DNA of 64,000 bases from Symbiodinium natans (GCA_905221605.1 CAJNDS010002625.1:274706-338705), one strand, 5' to 3'; counted from the stretch's first letter, positions 28,501 through 37,898 are shown. The notes: a model not told the origin generated them from the sequence alone. A program made the numbers and translations.

Positions 28501-31500
28501 TTTATGTAGTTCAAGTAAAATGCTAAAAAGTAAACGCGCAGGACTCTGAGGAAGAAGCGGACGTTACTGACAAGCCAGTCTGGGTCTTGCTTTCTAAATA
28601 AACTGAAGTTCATATATTCGTACATATAGATGCTATATTTGTACGAGGCTGACGAAGTCATGGAGCCAGTGCGGACCTCATTTGTTGTCTAAAATTAAGC
28701 ATAGTCTTGAAGATAGTTTTTTCTTTTATGAGTATTCTTGGTTATTTGTTTAAGAATCGTATCCAAAACATGGAGCTTATCGCAGATGATGAAGGACACG
28801 ACAACGTGCGCCTTATTTTGTGAAGCAGTGTTAGATTTTTTATAGGTATTTTCTGTTTATGTAGTTCAAGTACAATCTCAAGGGTGATTTGTTTAAGCAT
28901 GTTGTTTACAACAAGCAGGACTGCCCAAATGATGACAAGTACGAACACGCTTGCATCTCAGCATCTGGAACGCATTATTTTAATTGTTAAGCTTTAAGAA
29001 TTGTTTGCTAAGGGCCGATACATGCGGCTGCTGCTGCGCTGAAGCTGAGCATGGTGACATGCAGAAAAAAACTGAATGGCAGTGTAGAGAATTTCTTTTG
29101 CTATTTTTATATGCATTTTTGAAATAGATGTGGATTGCAATTGAAAGTATAAGCAACAGGCACACAGCAGCGCCTACAGGCTATATGCATATTTGAAATA
29201 GATGTGGATTGCAATTGAAAGTATAAGAAACAGGTACACAGCAGCGCCTACACGAAAAAAAGCATCACAATAGGCTACAAACAGTTTTCAACATAGCAGT
29301 GTAGGGTTCTTTGTTTGGTGTGCTTGGATGCATTTCGTAAATATATAACCATCGCAATTGAAAGTACAGGGAAAAGGCTTACATGAATAACTGCAGCAAA
29401 AAGAACATCACAACAAGGTAAAAAACAATTTTCAGAATACCAGTGTAGGGACTTTATTTTTGGTCTGTTTCGATGCATTTGTCCTATACACAATAAAAAC
29501 CATTGAAAGTATGAGCAACAGGCACACAGCAGCACCTGCGCGAAAAAAACATCACAACAAACTAAAAACAATTGTCAGAATAGCAGTGTAGAGATTTTTT
29601 AGTATGCTTTGGTGCATTTTGTAAATATATAACAATCGCAAGCAGGGTTAGGGTTCAGACTTCGGTGTTTAAAGCTTAGGGTCCATCTGCAGCCTTAAGT
29701 GGCTATATGCATGCATGCAGAGCCATATCTTTAGCCATTACATAAAACGACTGCTTGGAGCGATACAAAAGAACGTGGTAGACGCGCTCATATATAGTTC
29801 CATATATGTTTATTTATTAAGTTTTGCTTTACTTTTTTAAGTGGCTATGTAAAAATTAAGCCAAAAGAACCCTAAAGGTCTCAGGCTCATATATATATAT
29901 ATATACAATGTATATCTATTCGTGAAGCTGCCTCCCTATGTCCAGTAGGTATAGGGATAGTTTGGCCAGACTTCTCACACAAAGTCACGTTCCGGAGCCT
30001 TCAAGCAGCCCAGGTCTTGCTGCTTTGCAGCTTGCTCTGCATTTCGTTGCTGAAGGGTGCTCGGCCTTGCTAGTCTGGTTGGCAGTGTTGCAATAGAGGC
30101 TGCCTACACGTCTTACCCCCCCCATCCTTAGTTTCCTTTCTTTTTCCTCTGGCCGCACGAAGACAAACTGCGCATCTGGATGCATAAGTTGGGATGTTCC
30201 CCCGTATATTAATAGTCCTGAACAGGGGTGATGATATGGTGTACTAGAAGCCCCTTTTTAAGGACTGTTAGTTAAGGCACAGTGGCCGGCCTGATCTTGC
30301 AAATTCTGGCAGCTCGACTGGCTGTTGTGACAGGACATGGCCGTTTAATCGGAAGAGTACCCCGATTTGGGGCTATCGGCTGTGATACGAAGACGCGTTT
30401 CAGACACCGAGACTCCCTTGCTGACACCGAGTTTTAAAGCTTTTGTTACTCCCTGCTAACTGTCGACTCCCACTTCGGAAGTATGTGACTCTTTCAGAAA
30501 TGGGTGTTTACGAAAATAGGGGACCCCTACAGTATACCCCTAAATAGTAGGATCCCCTTATAAGAAGGACCCCAAGAAGGTACCCCTAAACCCTACACCC
30601 TAAACCCTAAACCCTAAACCCCCAAATGGTCCGCCATGGTGATGCAGAAGCTGCGGGGATAAACCGTGCCCTTCCCTTACCCTGTGCTTTGCGCTAAATT
30701 GGCGCGTTTGAGCTCCGTGTTCCATCCCACCCTTCATGCCGATCCCCTGATTCCCCGTTAGGCTTCCGTCTGGGGTTTAGGGTTCAGGGTTTGGGGTTGG
30801 GGTTTTGAGATGGCGGCTGCCACAGCTTCTGGAGAGTTCTGAGTGCTGCGCAGCTTCCGATCGGGGCTTCCGAATCGTGTTACCCTGTTCCTAAACCCTA
30901 AACCCTAAACCCTAAACCCTAAACCCTAAACCCTAAACCCTAAACCCTAAACCCTAAACCCTAAACCCTAAACCCTAAACCCTAAACCCTAAACCCTGTT
31001 GGCATGGAGAAACATGTGAGGACGCGACCTCGCCCAGACCTGTCGGCTGGGATACCCACTTCCGCTGTCCCGGCTGCTGTGGGTCATGACGGACGCTCGC
31101 CCTAAGACTTACTGTCTGTAAGTGGGGAATGTTGGAACAGAAAAAGCGGTGACTATGGCAGTCCCGCAAGTTCGTTCGTTCCCTACTAACCAACGGTAAG
31201 AGCAGGCACGGAGACAGACGCTGCAGCAGAATGGCATAGCTATGCCCATAGTGCGCACGGCAGTAGACGCAGCAGATGTTTCCAATAAAACCCAGACATT
31301 CGCCTTTGAGCATGCTCAAGTATACTACGCTATACTATTGTGTACAAAGGAGCTGGCCATCATCGGTGCCGACATACAAGAGGTGGTCGGCACAGGCATT
31401 GCCTTGCAGCGCCTGAACTTGAAGCAGTCTGTCCTTTTGTTTGGTGAGACTTTGAGTCCTTCTTAGTATCCCCACAATCCTGTAGCGCTACTAGCTAGTA

Positions 31501-33201
31501 CTAGGGGGGTGGAGGGGGATTAAACTTCTGCTTTGTGGGGATGTTGCGCACCTCTCAGTCTTAGGGTGCTGTTTGGATGGCCCCTTTGGGCTGCTCGGAA
31601 GCGTCGAGCGCATGAAAGCCCTTTCTTGGAGGTTCATGGTACGTATGAACCAGTTATAACTGTACCTATAACCATATGAGGGCACTCAAGGGGCATGTAA
31701 GTGGGTTAAACGTGCCCTGAACCTCCAAGTAGGCTTGGGGATGTTTAGGGGGACCCAGGTTGGCTCTTTGGCTACTGGTGTCGACACGTTCACTTTCCTT
31801 TTGATCCACTACCTCGGGAAGCGCTTCCTGGAGGTCTTCATCTTAGTGCTGATCTCCCTGCTCCTCGGCAAGAGCTAACGGTGGAGGGGGGCTTGCACAT
31901 GGGAGCCGTAGCCAACTCCAGCTTGTTCCAGCGGTTCAGGCTACTTGTCTGCTACTTGGTGAACTTCTTCTTCATGCCCCCATCTCCTGCGGAGTTCTTC
32001 CATGGTTTTCTCTTCAAATGCAGTGACTATGCCGTGCTGCAGCTGGTGGGGACCGTGGGTGCCGTGATCATGCCGCACAACTTGTACCTGCATAGTGGCA
32101 TCTGCAAGCAACGTCTCAGACTCAGAAAGTCAGGAAGTGGTTCAAGAGCCATTCGGGCACTGTTTGTTGTGTCAGGCTTGTGTAGTTCTCTGGTGATGTC
32201 GCGTGCAAGACGTCTTCGGTGTCAGTACTGTCTGCCCAGTGCAGGCACTGCGGACAGGAAGGATGTGGAGCATGTCCGACAGGCCAACAAATACACGGCA
32301 GCGTCTCGACCAACTTATGCTCGGCAGTGTAGCGCTGGGCAAGTTTCTTAGTCCTTGAAGTTTCTTGGGTTCCACGGTTGACGTGCTTGTGCAAACTGAG
32401 GTTGACTCCAGCATAGCGCTCTTAATTTCTTTCCTGATCAACGCGGCCCTTGTGTCCACGTTTGCCACCGGCTTCTTCAGCGAAGACTGCGCGCAGGCCG
32501 ACGACGGGCCGCTGGCCTGTATGCCCAGCACGGGCTATGGCGACAGCTGCTCGGGAGGCGACTGCAGTGCCTGCAGGACGAAGGCAGGCAGCGCGGGCTT
32601 TTGTGGGGAGATCGGCTTGGCCGAGGCAGGGAATTCCCTGCGCCGGGTGTTTGGCGGCAACGGCGAAGTGGGCCGCACCATGTTTGCACTGGGCCTTCTG
32701 GCTGCGGGACAGGCTTCCACGATGACGGGGACCATGGCTGGCCAGTATGTGATGGAGGGCTTTCTCGATTGGCGCATTCCCATCTGGCTACGAACCCTCA
32801 TCACACGGCTTATCTCTTTGGGGCCGGCCGTCGCCGTGGCGGTGCTGACCAGCTCCTCCCCAAACTTGAACAATCGTGTGGACCAGTGGATCAATGTCCT
32901 GCAATCCGTCCAGCTTCCCTTCGCGCTTTTGCCGGTGCTTCACTTCAACTCCGACCAGTCTTTGATGGGAGAGTTTGTGCTCGCATGTAGGTATCAGGTG
33001 CTTTGCTGGTTGTTGGCTGTTGTGGTTATCTCGGTCAATGTCTACCTTGTGGCGCAATTCATGCAGGGAGGAAGCCTTCTGATGCAGGGATTAATGCTGC
33101 TTTTCTTTATCGTCTATGGCGCCCTCATCACGTTTACCATTTCAGCCGATCTGAAGCGCGCCTATCGCTTCCTGACCCGCGGTGCAAGCTCAGACATCTA
33201 G
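21061..33201 (+). CDS. NRAMP: NRAMP/SLC11-type divalent metal ion transporter (at least nine exons)
   Basis: This is a proton-coupled importer of Fe2+/Mn2+ and similar ions in plasma or endosomal membranes. Exons in order: start [17 protein letters not shown]...CFSWKR (21061 to about 21195); [19 protein letters not shown] (21612 to about 21717), carrying the TM1 metal-site motif [22 protein letters not shown] (about 30277-30333); [20 protein letters not shown] (31021-31091); [20 protein letters not shown] (31350-31443); [20 protein letters not shown] (about 31757-31866); [16 protein letters not shown] (to 32107), the TM6 MPHN motif; [13 protein letters not shown] (32258-32297); and a long last exon (32401-33201) with [20 protein letters not shown], the family signature. 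The total is about 515 residues, normal for SLC11. Joins keep frame with GA donors (30333, 31091) and GC donors (32107, 32297). The second intron is about 8.6 kb. Some exon ends are approximate, including the first intron and the start of exons 3, 6 and 7. Confidence 0.93.
21198..21301 (+). repeat. TTTAGGG array in NRAMP intron 1
   Basis: About fifteen perfect TTTAGGG units begin immediately after the last codons of exon 1 (CCTAGGGCCTAGGGTTTAGGG). The rest of intron 1 (21302-21611) is C-rich with no clear exon. Confidence 0.95.
21718..21750 (+). repeat. TTTAGGG array at the 5' end of NRAMP intron 2
   Basis: Four TTTAGGG units begin at the putative 5' splice site of exon 2 (TTGTGGGGGTTTAGGG), so the donor GT may itself be part of the telomere-type repeat. 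Confidence 0.85.
21751..22190. other. NRAMP intron 2, left part; no gene seen
   Basis: The sequence is mixed, with G-rich and C-rich runs and a degenerate TTTAGGG tract at about 22105-22148. Confidence 0.5.
22191..22580. repeat. CAA/CAG-rich tract, about 390 bp
   Basis: ACAAACCACAAACGACAAAC units grade into (CAACAG)n and then (CAA)n, with a CAACACCAG variant near 22430-22490. It gives poly-Gln or poly-Asn/Ser in + frames and poly-Leu or poly-Cys on the other strand. The poly-Gln frame is broken by TAG near 22382. A smaller (CAA)n lies at 22914-22935. Confidence 0.9.
22581..22769 (+). CDS. coding-like frame inside NRAMP intron 2
   Basis: A + frame following the CAA tract contains [20 protein letters not shown], then [20 protein letters not shown], and stops at TAG (22767-22769). 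The residue mix looks like real protein and the frame is continuous with the poly-Asn frame of the tract. It has no family match and does not belong to NRAMP. It could be an exon of a nested gene or a fossil. Confidence 0.35.
22770..23271. other. NRAMP intron 2; no gene seen
   Basis: There is a small (CAA)n at 22914-22935 and TA microsatellites at 23192-23251. The TA array ends in GGGACCTTTATGTAC, related to the AAAGGTCC motif beside other TA arrays. Confidence 0.4.
23272..25912. repeat. TTTAAAT satellite in two mirror-image arms with flanking inverted repeats
   Basis: AATTTAAATAATTTAAAT arrays carry a conserved core. The left half has it as GATTCCAGATTTCTCCGAGC (about 23495, 23908, 24190, 24506); the right half has the reverse complement, GGGCTCGGAGAAATCTGGAA (about 24778, 25010, 25268, 25708). 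The flip lies near 24.5-24.76 kb. The whole block is bracketed by inverted copies of a 40 bp sequence: GTTGCTACCTATATATGGAG at 23279 on the + strand and its counterpart TCTCCACATATA...AGGTAGCAAC at 25880-25910. A separate segment (ATGTCCCCTGTGAGGGCTTG) is present twice, near 25499 and 25739. Confidence 0.9.
25951..26102 (+). repeat. degenerate TTTAGGG array
   Basis: About twenty imperfect TTTAGGG units (TTAGGGTTTTAGGGTTCAGGG and variants) directly follow the mirrored satellite. Confidence 0.9.
26195..26613 (+). CDS. nested exon-like frames including a membrane segment
   Basis: Three AG-bounded + frames look coding although they lie inside NRAMP intron 2. About 26200-26290 reads [20 protein letters not shown] then [10 protein letters not shown], a clear membrane helix. 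About 26402-26461 reads [18 protein letters not shown]. About 26481-26613 reads [20 protein letters not shown] then [14 protein letters not shown], ending at TAG. They do not fit NRAMP, whose neighbouring exons join without them. The first two recall the TM1/TM2 region of the membrane protein family at 18.5-20.95 kb, so a fragment of a related gene inserted here is possible. Confidence 0.4.
26772..26869. mobile_element. small inverted-repeat element, family A (98 bp)
   Basis: The left arm TAGGATGTTCCCCCGTATAC continues ACTAACAGTCCT; the right arm is the near-perfect complement (AGGACTGTTAGTATAACGGAG...CATCCTA). The loop is about 38 bp. A partial second copy lies at 30190-30276. Size and structure are those of a MITE or introner-type element. 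No clear target duplication was seen. Confidence 0.8.
26870..27170. other. NRAMP intron 2; no gene seen
   Basis: GC content is low. Short imperfect repeats of CTGCTGCTATCGGCAG occur near 27088-27140. Confidence 0.4.
27171..28985 (+). CDS. AT-rich nested gene-like block with very short exons
   Basis: Short GC-richer frames stand out between AT-rich spacers: [15 protein letters not shown] (about 27180-27228); [17 protein letters not shown] (about 27268-27317); [11 protein letters not shown] (27410-27445) and its relative [11 protein letters not shown] (27588-27625); [20 protein letters not shown] (27926-27987, after CTGCAG); [12 protein letters not shown] (28032-28067, after TTCAG); [14 protein letters not shown] (28287-28330) and its copy [14 protein letters not shown] (28643-28690); [20 protein letters not shown] (28419-28478, partly repeated at 28771); [18 protein letters not shown] (28543-28600); and [19 protein letters not shown] (28918-28974). 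All are on + and strongly charged. No family is recognised. Spacer composition differs from the other introns, suggesting a nested or transferred gene. Exon limits are guesses. Confidence 0.45.
28278..28890 (+). repeat. tandem duplication of ~250 bp, including exon-like pieces
   Basis: 28278-28525 and 28640-28886 are about 90 percent alike by eye, offset about 360 bp. Both hold the GAGCCAGTGCGG frame, the AGTCTTGAAGATAGTTTT spacer and the GAGCTTATCGCAGATGATGA frame. In the second copy the last frame is shifted by a small deletion (GTGCGCGCC to GTGCGCC). Confidence 0.8.
29080..29640. repeat. minisatellite of ~143 bp units
   Basis: GCAGTGTAG or CCAGTGTAG recurs at about 29091, 29297, 29440 and 29584, with shared GCAATTGAAAGTATAAGCAA and AACATCACAACAA blocks between. 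A shorter internal duplication (AAATAGATGTGGATTGCAAT) occurs at 29119 and 29195. Confidence 0.75.
29641..30189. other. NRAMP intron 2, right part; no gene seen
   Basis: There is a TA microsatellite (29889-29906) preceded by CCTAAAGGTCTCAGGCTCAT, again the AAAGGTCC-like flank. Nothing coding is recognised. Confidence 0.4.
30190..30276. mobile_element. family A inverted-repeat element, truncated at a splice acceptor
   Basis: The left arm TTGGGATGTTCCCCCGTATA continues TTAATAGTCCT and matches the element at 26772. The right arm retains only AAGGACTGTTAG and then TTAAG. The next base (30277) is a possible first base of the NRAMP exon encoding [18 protein letters not shown]. Confidence 0.75.
30506..30590. 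mobile_element. small inverted-repeat element, family C, copy 1
   Basis: It begins GTTTACGAAAATAGGGGACC and ends AAGGACCCCAAGAAGGTACCCC, then runs into CCCTAAA repeats (30584-30621). It matches 52717-52806, which has both ends. It lies in an NRAMP intron. Confidence 0.65.
30891..30998 (-). repeat. CCCTAAA array in an NRAMP intron
   Basis: About fifteen perfect units end 22 bp before the acceptor of the exon starting at 31021. Degenerate GTTTAGGG units in the opposite orientation lie at 30773-30805. Confidence 0.95.
31625..31729. mobile_element. small inverted-repeat element, family B, copy 1 (105 bp)
   Basis: The left arm CTTGGAGGTTCATGGTAC and the right arm GTGCCCTGAACCTCCAAG are near-perfect complements (about 14 of 18). 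The interior includes AGTTATAACTGTACCTATAA, also a feature of the copy at 57928-58067. It lies in the NRAMP intron between 31443 and about 31757. Confidence 0.75.
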
Positions 33202-33540
33202 GCCCTAGGCTGACCTGTCCTGGATATGTGGATAACCTCTAACACGGAGGATCAGCTAAGATGCTAAGTCATGTTTGGCAAGGTTTTGTAACCTGGCTGC
33301 ATTCAGATTCTTATCGAAGGGGCACGCATACTTCCAAAGACGAAGGAACGTGCTATGCCTGCGTGATTTCACTGCGCATGGGGGGGGAAGGGGGGGAGGG
33401 AGTTTGTCGCAAGTGAGTTGCGACGGACAGACATCCGACCCGTGGATGCACGTCCAATAGCTATTGCCAAAGATCGATTATGTGGAAGGGGAAAACAGGG
33501 TGACTCCTGCACACCGCTGTCAGATGTGTTCTGGTGTTAT
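33202..33540. other. NRAMP 3' region; no gene seen
   Basis: Probable 3' untranslated and intergenic DNA. I see no AATAAA-type signal, which dinoflagellates usually lack. Confidence 0.4.
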
Positions 33541-33544
33541 GAAC

Positions 33545-35175
33545 AGACTGCTGCGACTTTTTACATCTCCGAAATCTCCACTACTTCCGTGACTTGGCAA
33601 GGGCCGGGCCCTTGTTGGCCCACGGGGCCTTCATTTGGTTTGCCCTGTGGTCTCTGTTCAGGCCAGTATGTTCTCCGTGCACCGCTCTGAGGCCCTAAAA
33701 AACCTGAACCCTCAACCCTAAAGCATCCTTGTCAGGAACACGGTTCTCAAGCATCTCCTCCTCAAAGCCGACATCTGGCCCGAGAAGATGTCGACGCCTT
33801 GGGACTCGTCGAGTGAGAGTGAAGGCGCCAGGCAAAAGAGCCGAAACTTCGCACGTGTCGCTGAGGTCTAGGTGCCAGAGATGTTTGCTTGGCCTTGAAA
33901 TCCACAAGCAGAAGGCCCGGGCATGTGAACGATGGCATCAGGCAGATCAGGCGGCGACTCAAAACCAGTCTTTGGCAGGCAGCTTTTGACGAAGACGAGC
34001 GCGGCTTGTGGATTGACACCAGCTCCCTGAGCAAGCAGGAGCCCTCCTTCTCGGCTACATGAAGCTGCATCAAGCCATGTGAGAGAGACTGGCAAGCAGC
34101 GGCAGAGCAGGCACGACCTACCACTCTGTTCTGGAGGAAAGACACTACATGTTCGTTGCGATGTGTGATACGCAGGAGCCTTAGATCCAGCTGCTGTAGA
34201 GTTAGGGGACGCCTGGAAGCCTGTGCCTAAAAAGATGTGGAGGCTACATCGGTACATGAACAGCAGCCAGCGCGTCCATCCTGGCGACGTCACTGCTGCG
34301 GTTCAAGAAGCCCTGGTTCGGTGCGGCGCCTACCATTGTGTGTGAAGCAAACGGCCATAAAACGGCCACAAACAGCCTTGCGGCATTGCGGGCGAATCAT
34401 GCGTTCTGTGCGGTGGCACAACGCTGTTGCAGCTGAAAGGTGCCGCAGGGCGCGCAGGAAGCGCGCCGTGCGCTTGGAGCAGCTGGACAGGCATCCAGCA
34501 AGACCTTTCAGAAGTAAACGACACAAGTCTTGTTGCAGGGAGTTCCGCGAGCAGCGGCAGCATGGTCGTCGTGGTTGCGGGCACCTAAGTCCCTTGCATG
34601 GCTGGCACCTAGGGACCTAGACCAGCTACTTTGAAACCCCGCTGCACGCCAGCGCCGGACGAGGTTTGTCTCGATTGGTTCGCTGGCAGCGGGTTATGAA
34701 TGTCTCGCTTTACGGTGACCGCCAGAATGAGCCAGAGGCACAGTCGCTTTGGCCCAGATCCTCTAGCACCTTGTTGTTCGTAAGATGCCCCCCACATCTT
34801 GGATCCAAGGATGGAGCAAGAGCCAGGCTGCCGGGCCCTTAATGTGAATGCTTGAGCCTGTTGATGACTGCTGCGGTGCATGGCCTCCATCCTGCTTCTC
34901 TGCAACATTGTGGCTGAGACGGTGCGACTGAGACATGTTACATCCGCATACCGCATAAGATACCGGAAGATGTCACAGCAGATCAGGGTTTAGGGTTTAG
35001 GGTTTATCCTAAGCCTTGAGCCCTTCCAAGCGCGCGCCGTCCATCGCGCCGCTGGGATGCTGGCATTGTGGCCGACCCGACCCGGAGCGCTTCTGAGGCC
35101 AGAGTGCCGGATGCTGCGTTCACCTTCAAGTCGCAGGTCTTTCAAGGTTCTAAGAACTTTACAAGCATGCCTATT
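33545..35175 (+). CDS. exon cluster of an unidentified protein with one membrane-like segment
   Basis: Successive + frames look strongly coding: DFLHLRNLHYFRDLARAGPL then LAHGAFIWFALWSLFR (33552-33665); NTVLKHLLLKADIWPEKMST then PWDSSSESEGARQKSR (33736-33868); IRQIRRRLKTSLWQAAFDED then ERGLWIDTSSLSK (33922-34035); TTYHSVLEERHYMFVAMCDT (34112-34180); MWRLHRYMNSSQRVHPGDVT then AAVQEALVR (34231-34330); an arginine-rich or Ser/Val-rich frame near 34400-34600; GLSRLVRWQRVMNVSLYGDR then QNEPEAQSLWP (34655-34778, GTAAGA donor); MASILLLCNIVAETVRLRHV (34878-34980); and DAGIVADPTRSASEARVPDA (35045-35175). I recognise no family. It may be a separate gene or the front of the cyclophilin-like gene that follows. 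Confidence 0.5.
34986..35009 (+). repeat. short TTTAGGG tract in an intron
   Basis: Three units begin a few bases after the end of the MASILLLCNIVAE exon (CACAGCAGATCAGGGTTTAGGG). Confidence 0.8.
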
Positions 35176-35339
35176 TGAAGGTTTAGATTGCCGAGGTCAG
35201 GTGGAGCCCACTGTCTCAAGAATGTTGTGTCCTGGGCGAGTCGCCGAGCCGAAGTCAGGACGGACACCTGCTACTGAGAGCATGTCGTTGCAAGGCGGTT
35301 CCTTGTTCCCAGGACTTGCTAGCTTGCACTGCACGCAGA

Positions 35340-37898
35340 CCTCCGGTGGTCGACAGTTGGAATTGGCATGCAGACCGAGCTCGCACAGCCAGCTCGGACT
35401 GGGAGCAGCTGGTGGCATTCAGCAGGGAGGTGTTGGTTAGGTCGTATTGCCTGTCAGTTGATGAAGCCCTGACCGGAGCTTGGCAAGGTTGCGTACTCCA
35501 CCTGGACGCTTTATTTGGGACTCAAGTCTTCGCAGAAGCGCTCTGTGCACAAGGCTGCCAGCCAAGAGGCCAGAGCCCGGCACGAGAGTCGATCCTGGAC
35601 GTCCATGGACCTTGAACCATTTAGGGTTGCGGGAGGTTGCGGGAGGTTAAGGGTTTCACCTTACACAAAAAGGTTGAAGACGAGTACTAGCTACTGGTAT
35701 CAGTCTCACGGCTTTCAGTCAGCCGGTTTCTATCAATGGAGGGTGCTTGCAAAGCAAAATATTGCCAGGTGGCGTCATGCAAGGAGCACATGCCTTGAAA
35801 TCCGACATCGATGCCCGTGTGCAACCCTAAAACCCTGTAAGTCTCCGGGGCTACCTTGGTAAGACTTGCAGGTGCAGACGCCGGCATCTCCAAAGAAGTA
35901 TCTTGTGCTGGAGTCGCTTGGCATGGGATGCTTTGCATTGCTGTTCTGCGTCACTTGGCAATGAATACCCTTTTTGAAGGTTCCTATGAGTACGAGGATG
36001 ATAGCAATTTGTTTAGGGCAGACTCGGGGTATACCCCTACATTGAACAAACTCAGGACTGACCTGGGAGAAGTCTCGCTGCTGCTGCGTCCTGACTCAGC
36101 GCCCCGCACCGTGGAGCATGTTTGTGCGGGCCTCAGTCAGCGTGGTTGACGTTTTTGGGAGCCTCAAGCCCAAAATCCGAGACCCTAAGCCTTGCCAAGT
36201 CATTCAGGTCAGCTGGTGAACGCAGCTCTGTATGATGGATGCTACTTCTATCGCTCGGACTTCGTTCTGCAGTGCCTCGGAAGAACGCTGACGCAGCACA
36301 AAACCTTGCCCTCAACTCTGAATTCTTCAACCCTCCCCCCCCTCCCCCCGCAAAACAAGCCCCCCAAAACCACTCGAAAGCTCTCAAGCCTGAAACCCTT
36401 GGAGAGCTGGGAATGCAGAGAGGTGGGGTCTTTGGCTCCCGAGCGAGACCGAGGCACAGCTTCATGATCTTGCGTGAGGTTTCCCCTTCTTAGGGTTTTA
36501 TGGGGTTCTTATAGGGTTCTTGTAGGGGTTTTACAGGGTATTTATGGGGTGTTTATAGGTTTTCAGTCTTCGGGGTTCGGGGGTCGAGAGTTAGTTCGGA
36601 TAATTTGTGCTGCCGATATCGTTGATACGGAGCCCCAAATGGCAAATAGTGCCTGCCAGGGGAGTCATATGTAGAACAGCACCCCCCCCCCCCCGTGAAG
36701 CATGTATCCGGAGGTGGAGAACCCATACCCAGACATTGAAGAGAACGCCGGGCGGCCCAGACTCACTAGAGCTCAGCTGGTCACACAAGTGGCGCATGTG
36801 CGATGAGACGGCATTGAAGCCTAAACTTCCTAGGTAGGATGAGAGGGACCACTAAAAGGTAACCCTTCGTAACCCTCTCCTGGCTCTCTTAAACAACCCT
36901 GAACCCTGAAGCCTGAACCCATCGACCCGAGGAGACCCAGGTTGGCACTTTCATATCCAATTTGCCTGGCACAGTGGGCGTGGCACATGGCATTGGAGTG
37001 AACGGAAACTCGGACATCTTTATCAACCTCCAGGACAGAGTCTCGGTGTTTGGGGGACGAGTCGAGTATGCTTTCCCAAGAAAGCTTTGGCTTCTTCCCC
37101 GTGGTGTAGCTAGCGCTTTGGGGACCGTAGGACAACAGCTATCTGGACACCATGTCGCTGGGCTTCTGCGCGTCGAGCTCAGTTGTCTCCCAGTTGTGTT
37201 GAGGGGGCACTGTCTTGGTAGAGTGGGTGCAACATGGTGCAATGTGGTTTTCATGTGGGTTTGTTTCTCCAAAGCTCTTAAACATAATTTGCGGGTTTCA
37301 GGAGGGTTTTTTCCTCAGGTCTTTGCAGAGCTGGCGGATGCTGAGAGTCGTCGCGTTGTGAATGAGCTTGCGGCGGCTGTGCTCAGAGATGAGAAGCCCG
37401 CAGCCGGTTTCGATAAAGCAGCTTTTCTGTCTTTTTGGAGTAAGGCGAGTCGGGTTAGTTGCATCTCCACCCGCGCTGCTCTCTGAGGCAATCGTACGGG
37501 TTGCTGGCTTAGTTGCGTCAGCGTTGGGCCCTGCGCAAGTTCTTCCAGTTTCCCAAGTTCGAAGCCATTCTAGTCCCTAGACCTCGAAAGCGAGAAGCTT
37601 GACAGCTTGACACGCTGAAGCCCCAACCCTATATCCTGCACCATTCTCGCAGCTGTCACCTTGAGCATCTTAAGCCCTCTGTGTGGATGCCCGCGGTCTG
37701 CCAACCCAGGCCTCCATCACGAGCCAGCAGCAAAAGGTGAAGAGGCTGGATGCGCCCAGCAGAAGTGTTCGAATCAGTTGTTGAGACCTCCTCAGGTTGC
37801 CACTGGCCATCTTGATGGAGAAGAGCTACAACGCCTTCCGCGATGAATGGACTGGATTCTTTCAACCAGTTGTGAAAACCGAAGAAGAGACACCATGA
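35340..37898 (+). CDS. cyclophilin-like (peptidyl-prolyl isomerase fold) membrane-anchored protein
   Basis: Exons in order: SDWEQLVAFSREVLVR (about 35350-35440); SVHKAASQEARARHESRSWT (about 35540-35610); a membrane anchor YLVLESLGMGCFALLFCVTW (35872-35961); then YEYEDDSNLF...TDLGEVSLLLRPDSAPRTVE (about 35970-36133); LYDGCYFYRSDFVLQ (36213-36275); YPEVENPYPDIEENAGRP (36701 to about 36755); GTVGVAHGIGVNGNSDIFIN (36941-37033, GA donor); VFAELADAESRRVVNELAAA (37320-37440); RWALRKFFQFPKFEAIL (about 37527-37590); SITSQQQKVKRLDAPSRSV (about 37713-37790); and the C-terminus LMEKSYNAFRDEWTGFFQPV...EEETP with stop TGA at 37896-37898. TDLGEVxLxLxPDxAPRTVEH, YDGCxFYRSDFVLQ, GTVxxAH...NSDIFINL and VFAEL align in order with cyclophilins. 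The usual FHR and TNGSQFF residues are replaced (FYR, NGNSDIF), so isomerase activity is uncertain. The true start is unknown. Confidence 0.75.
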
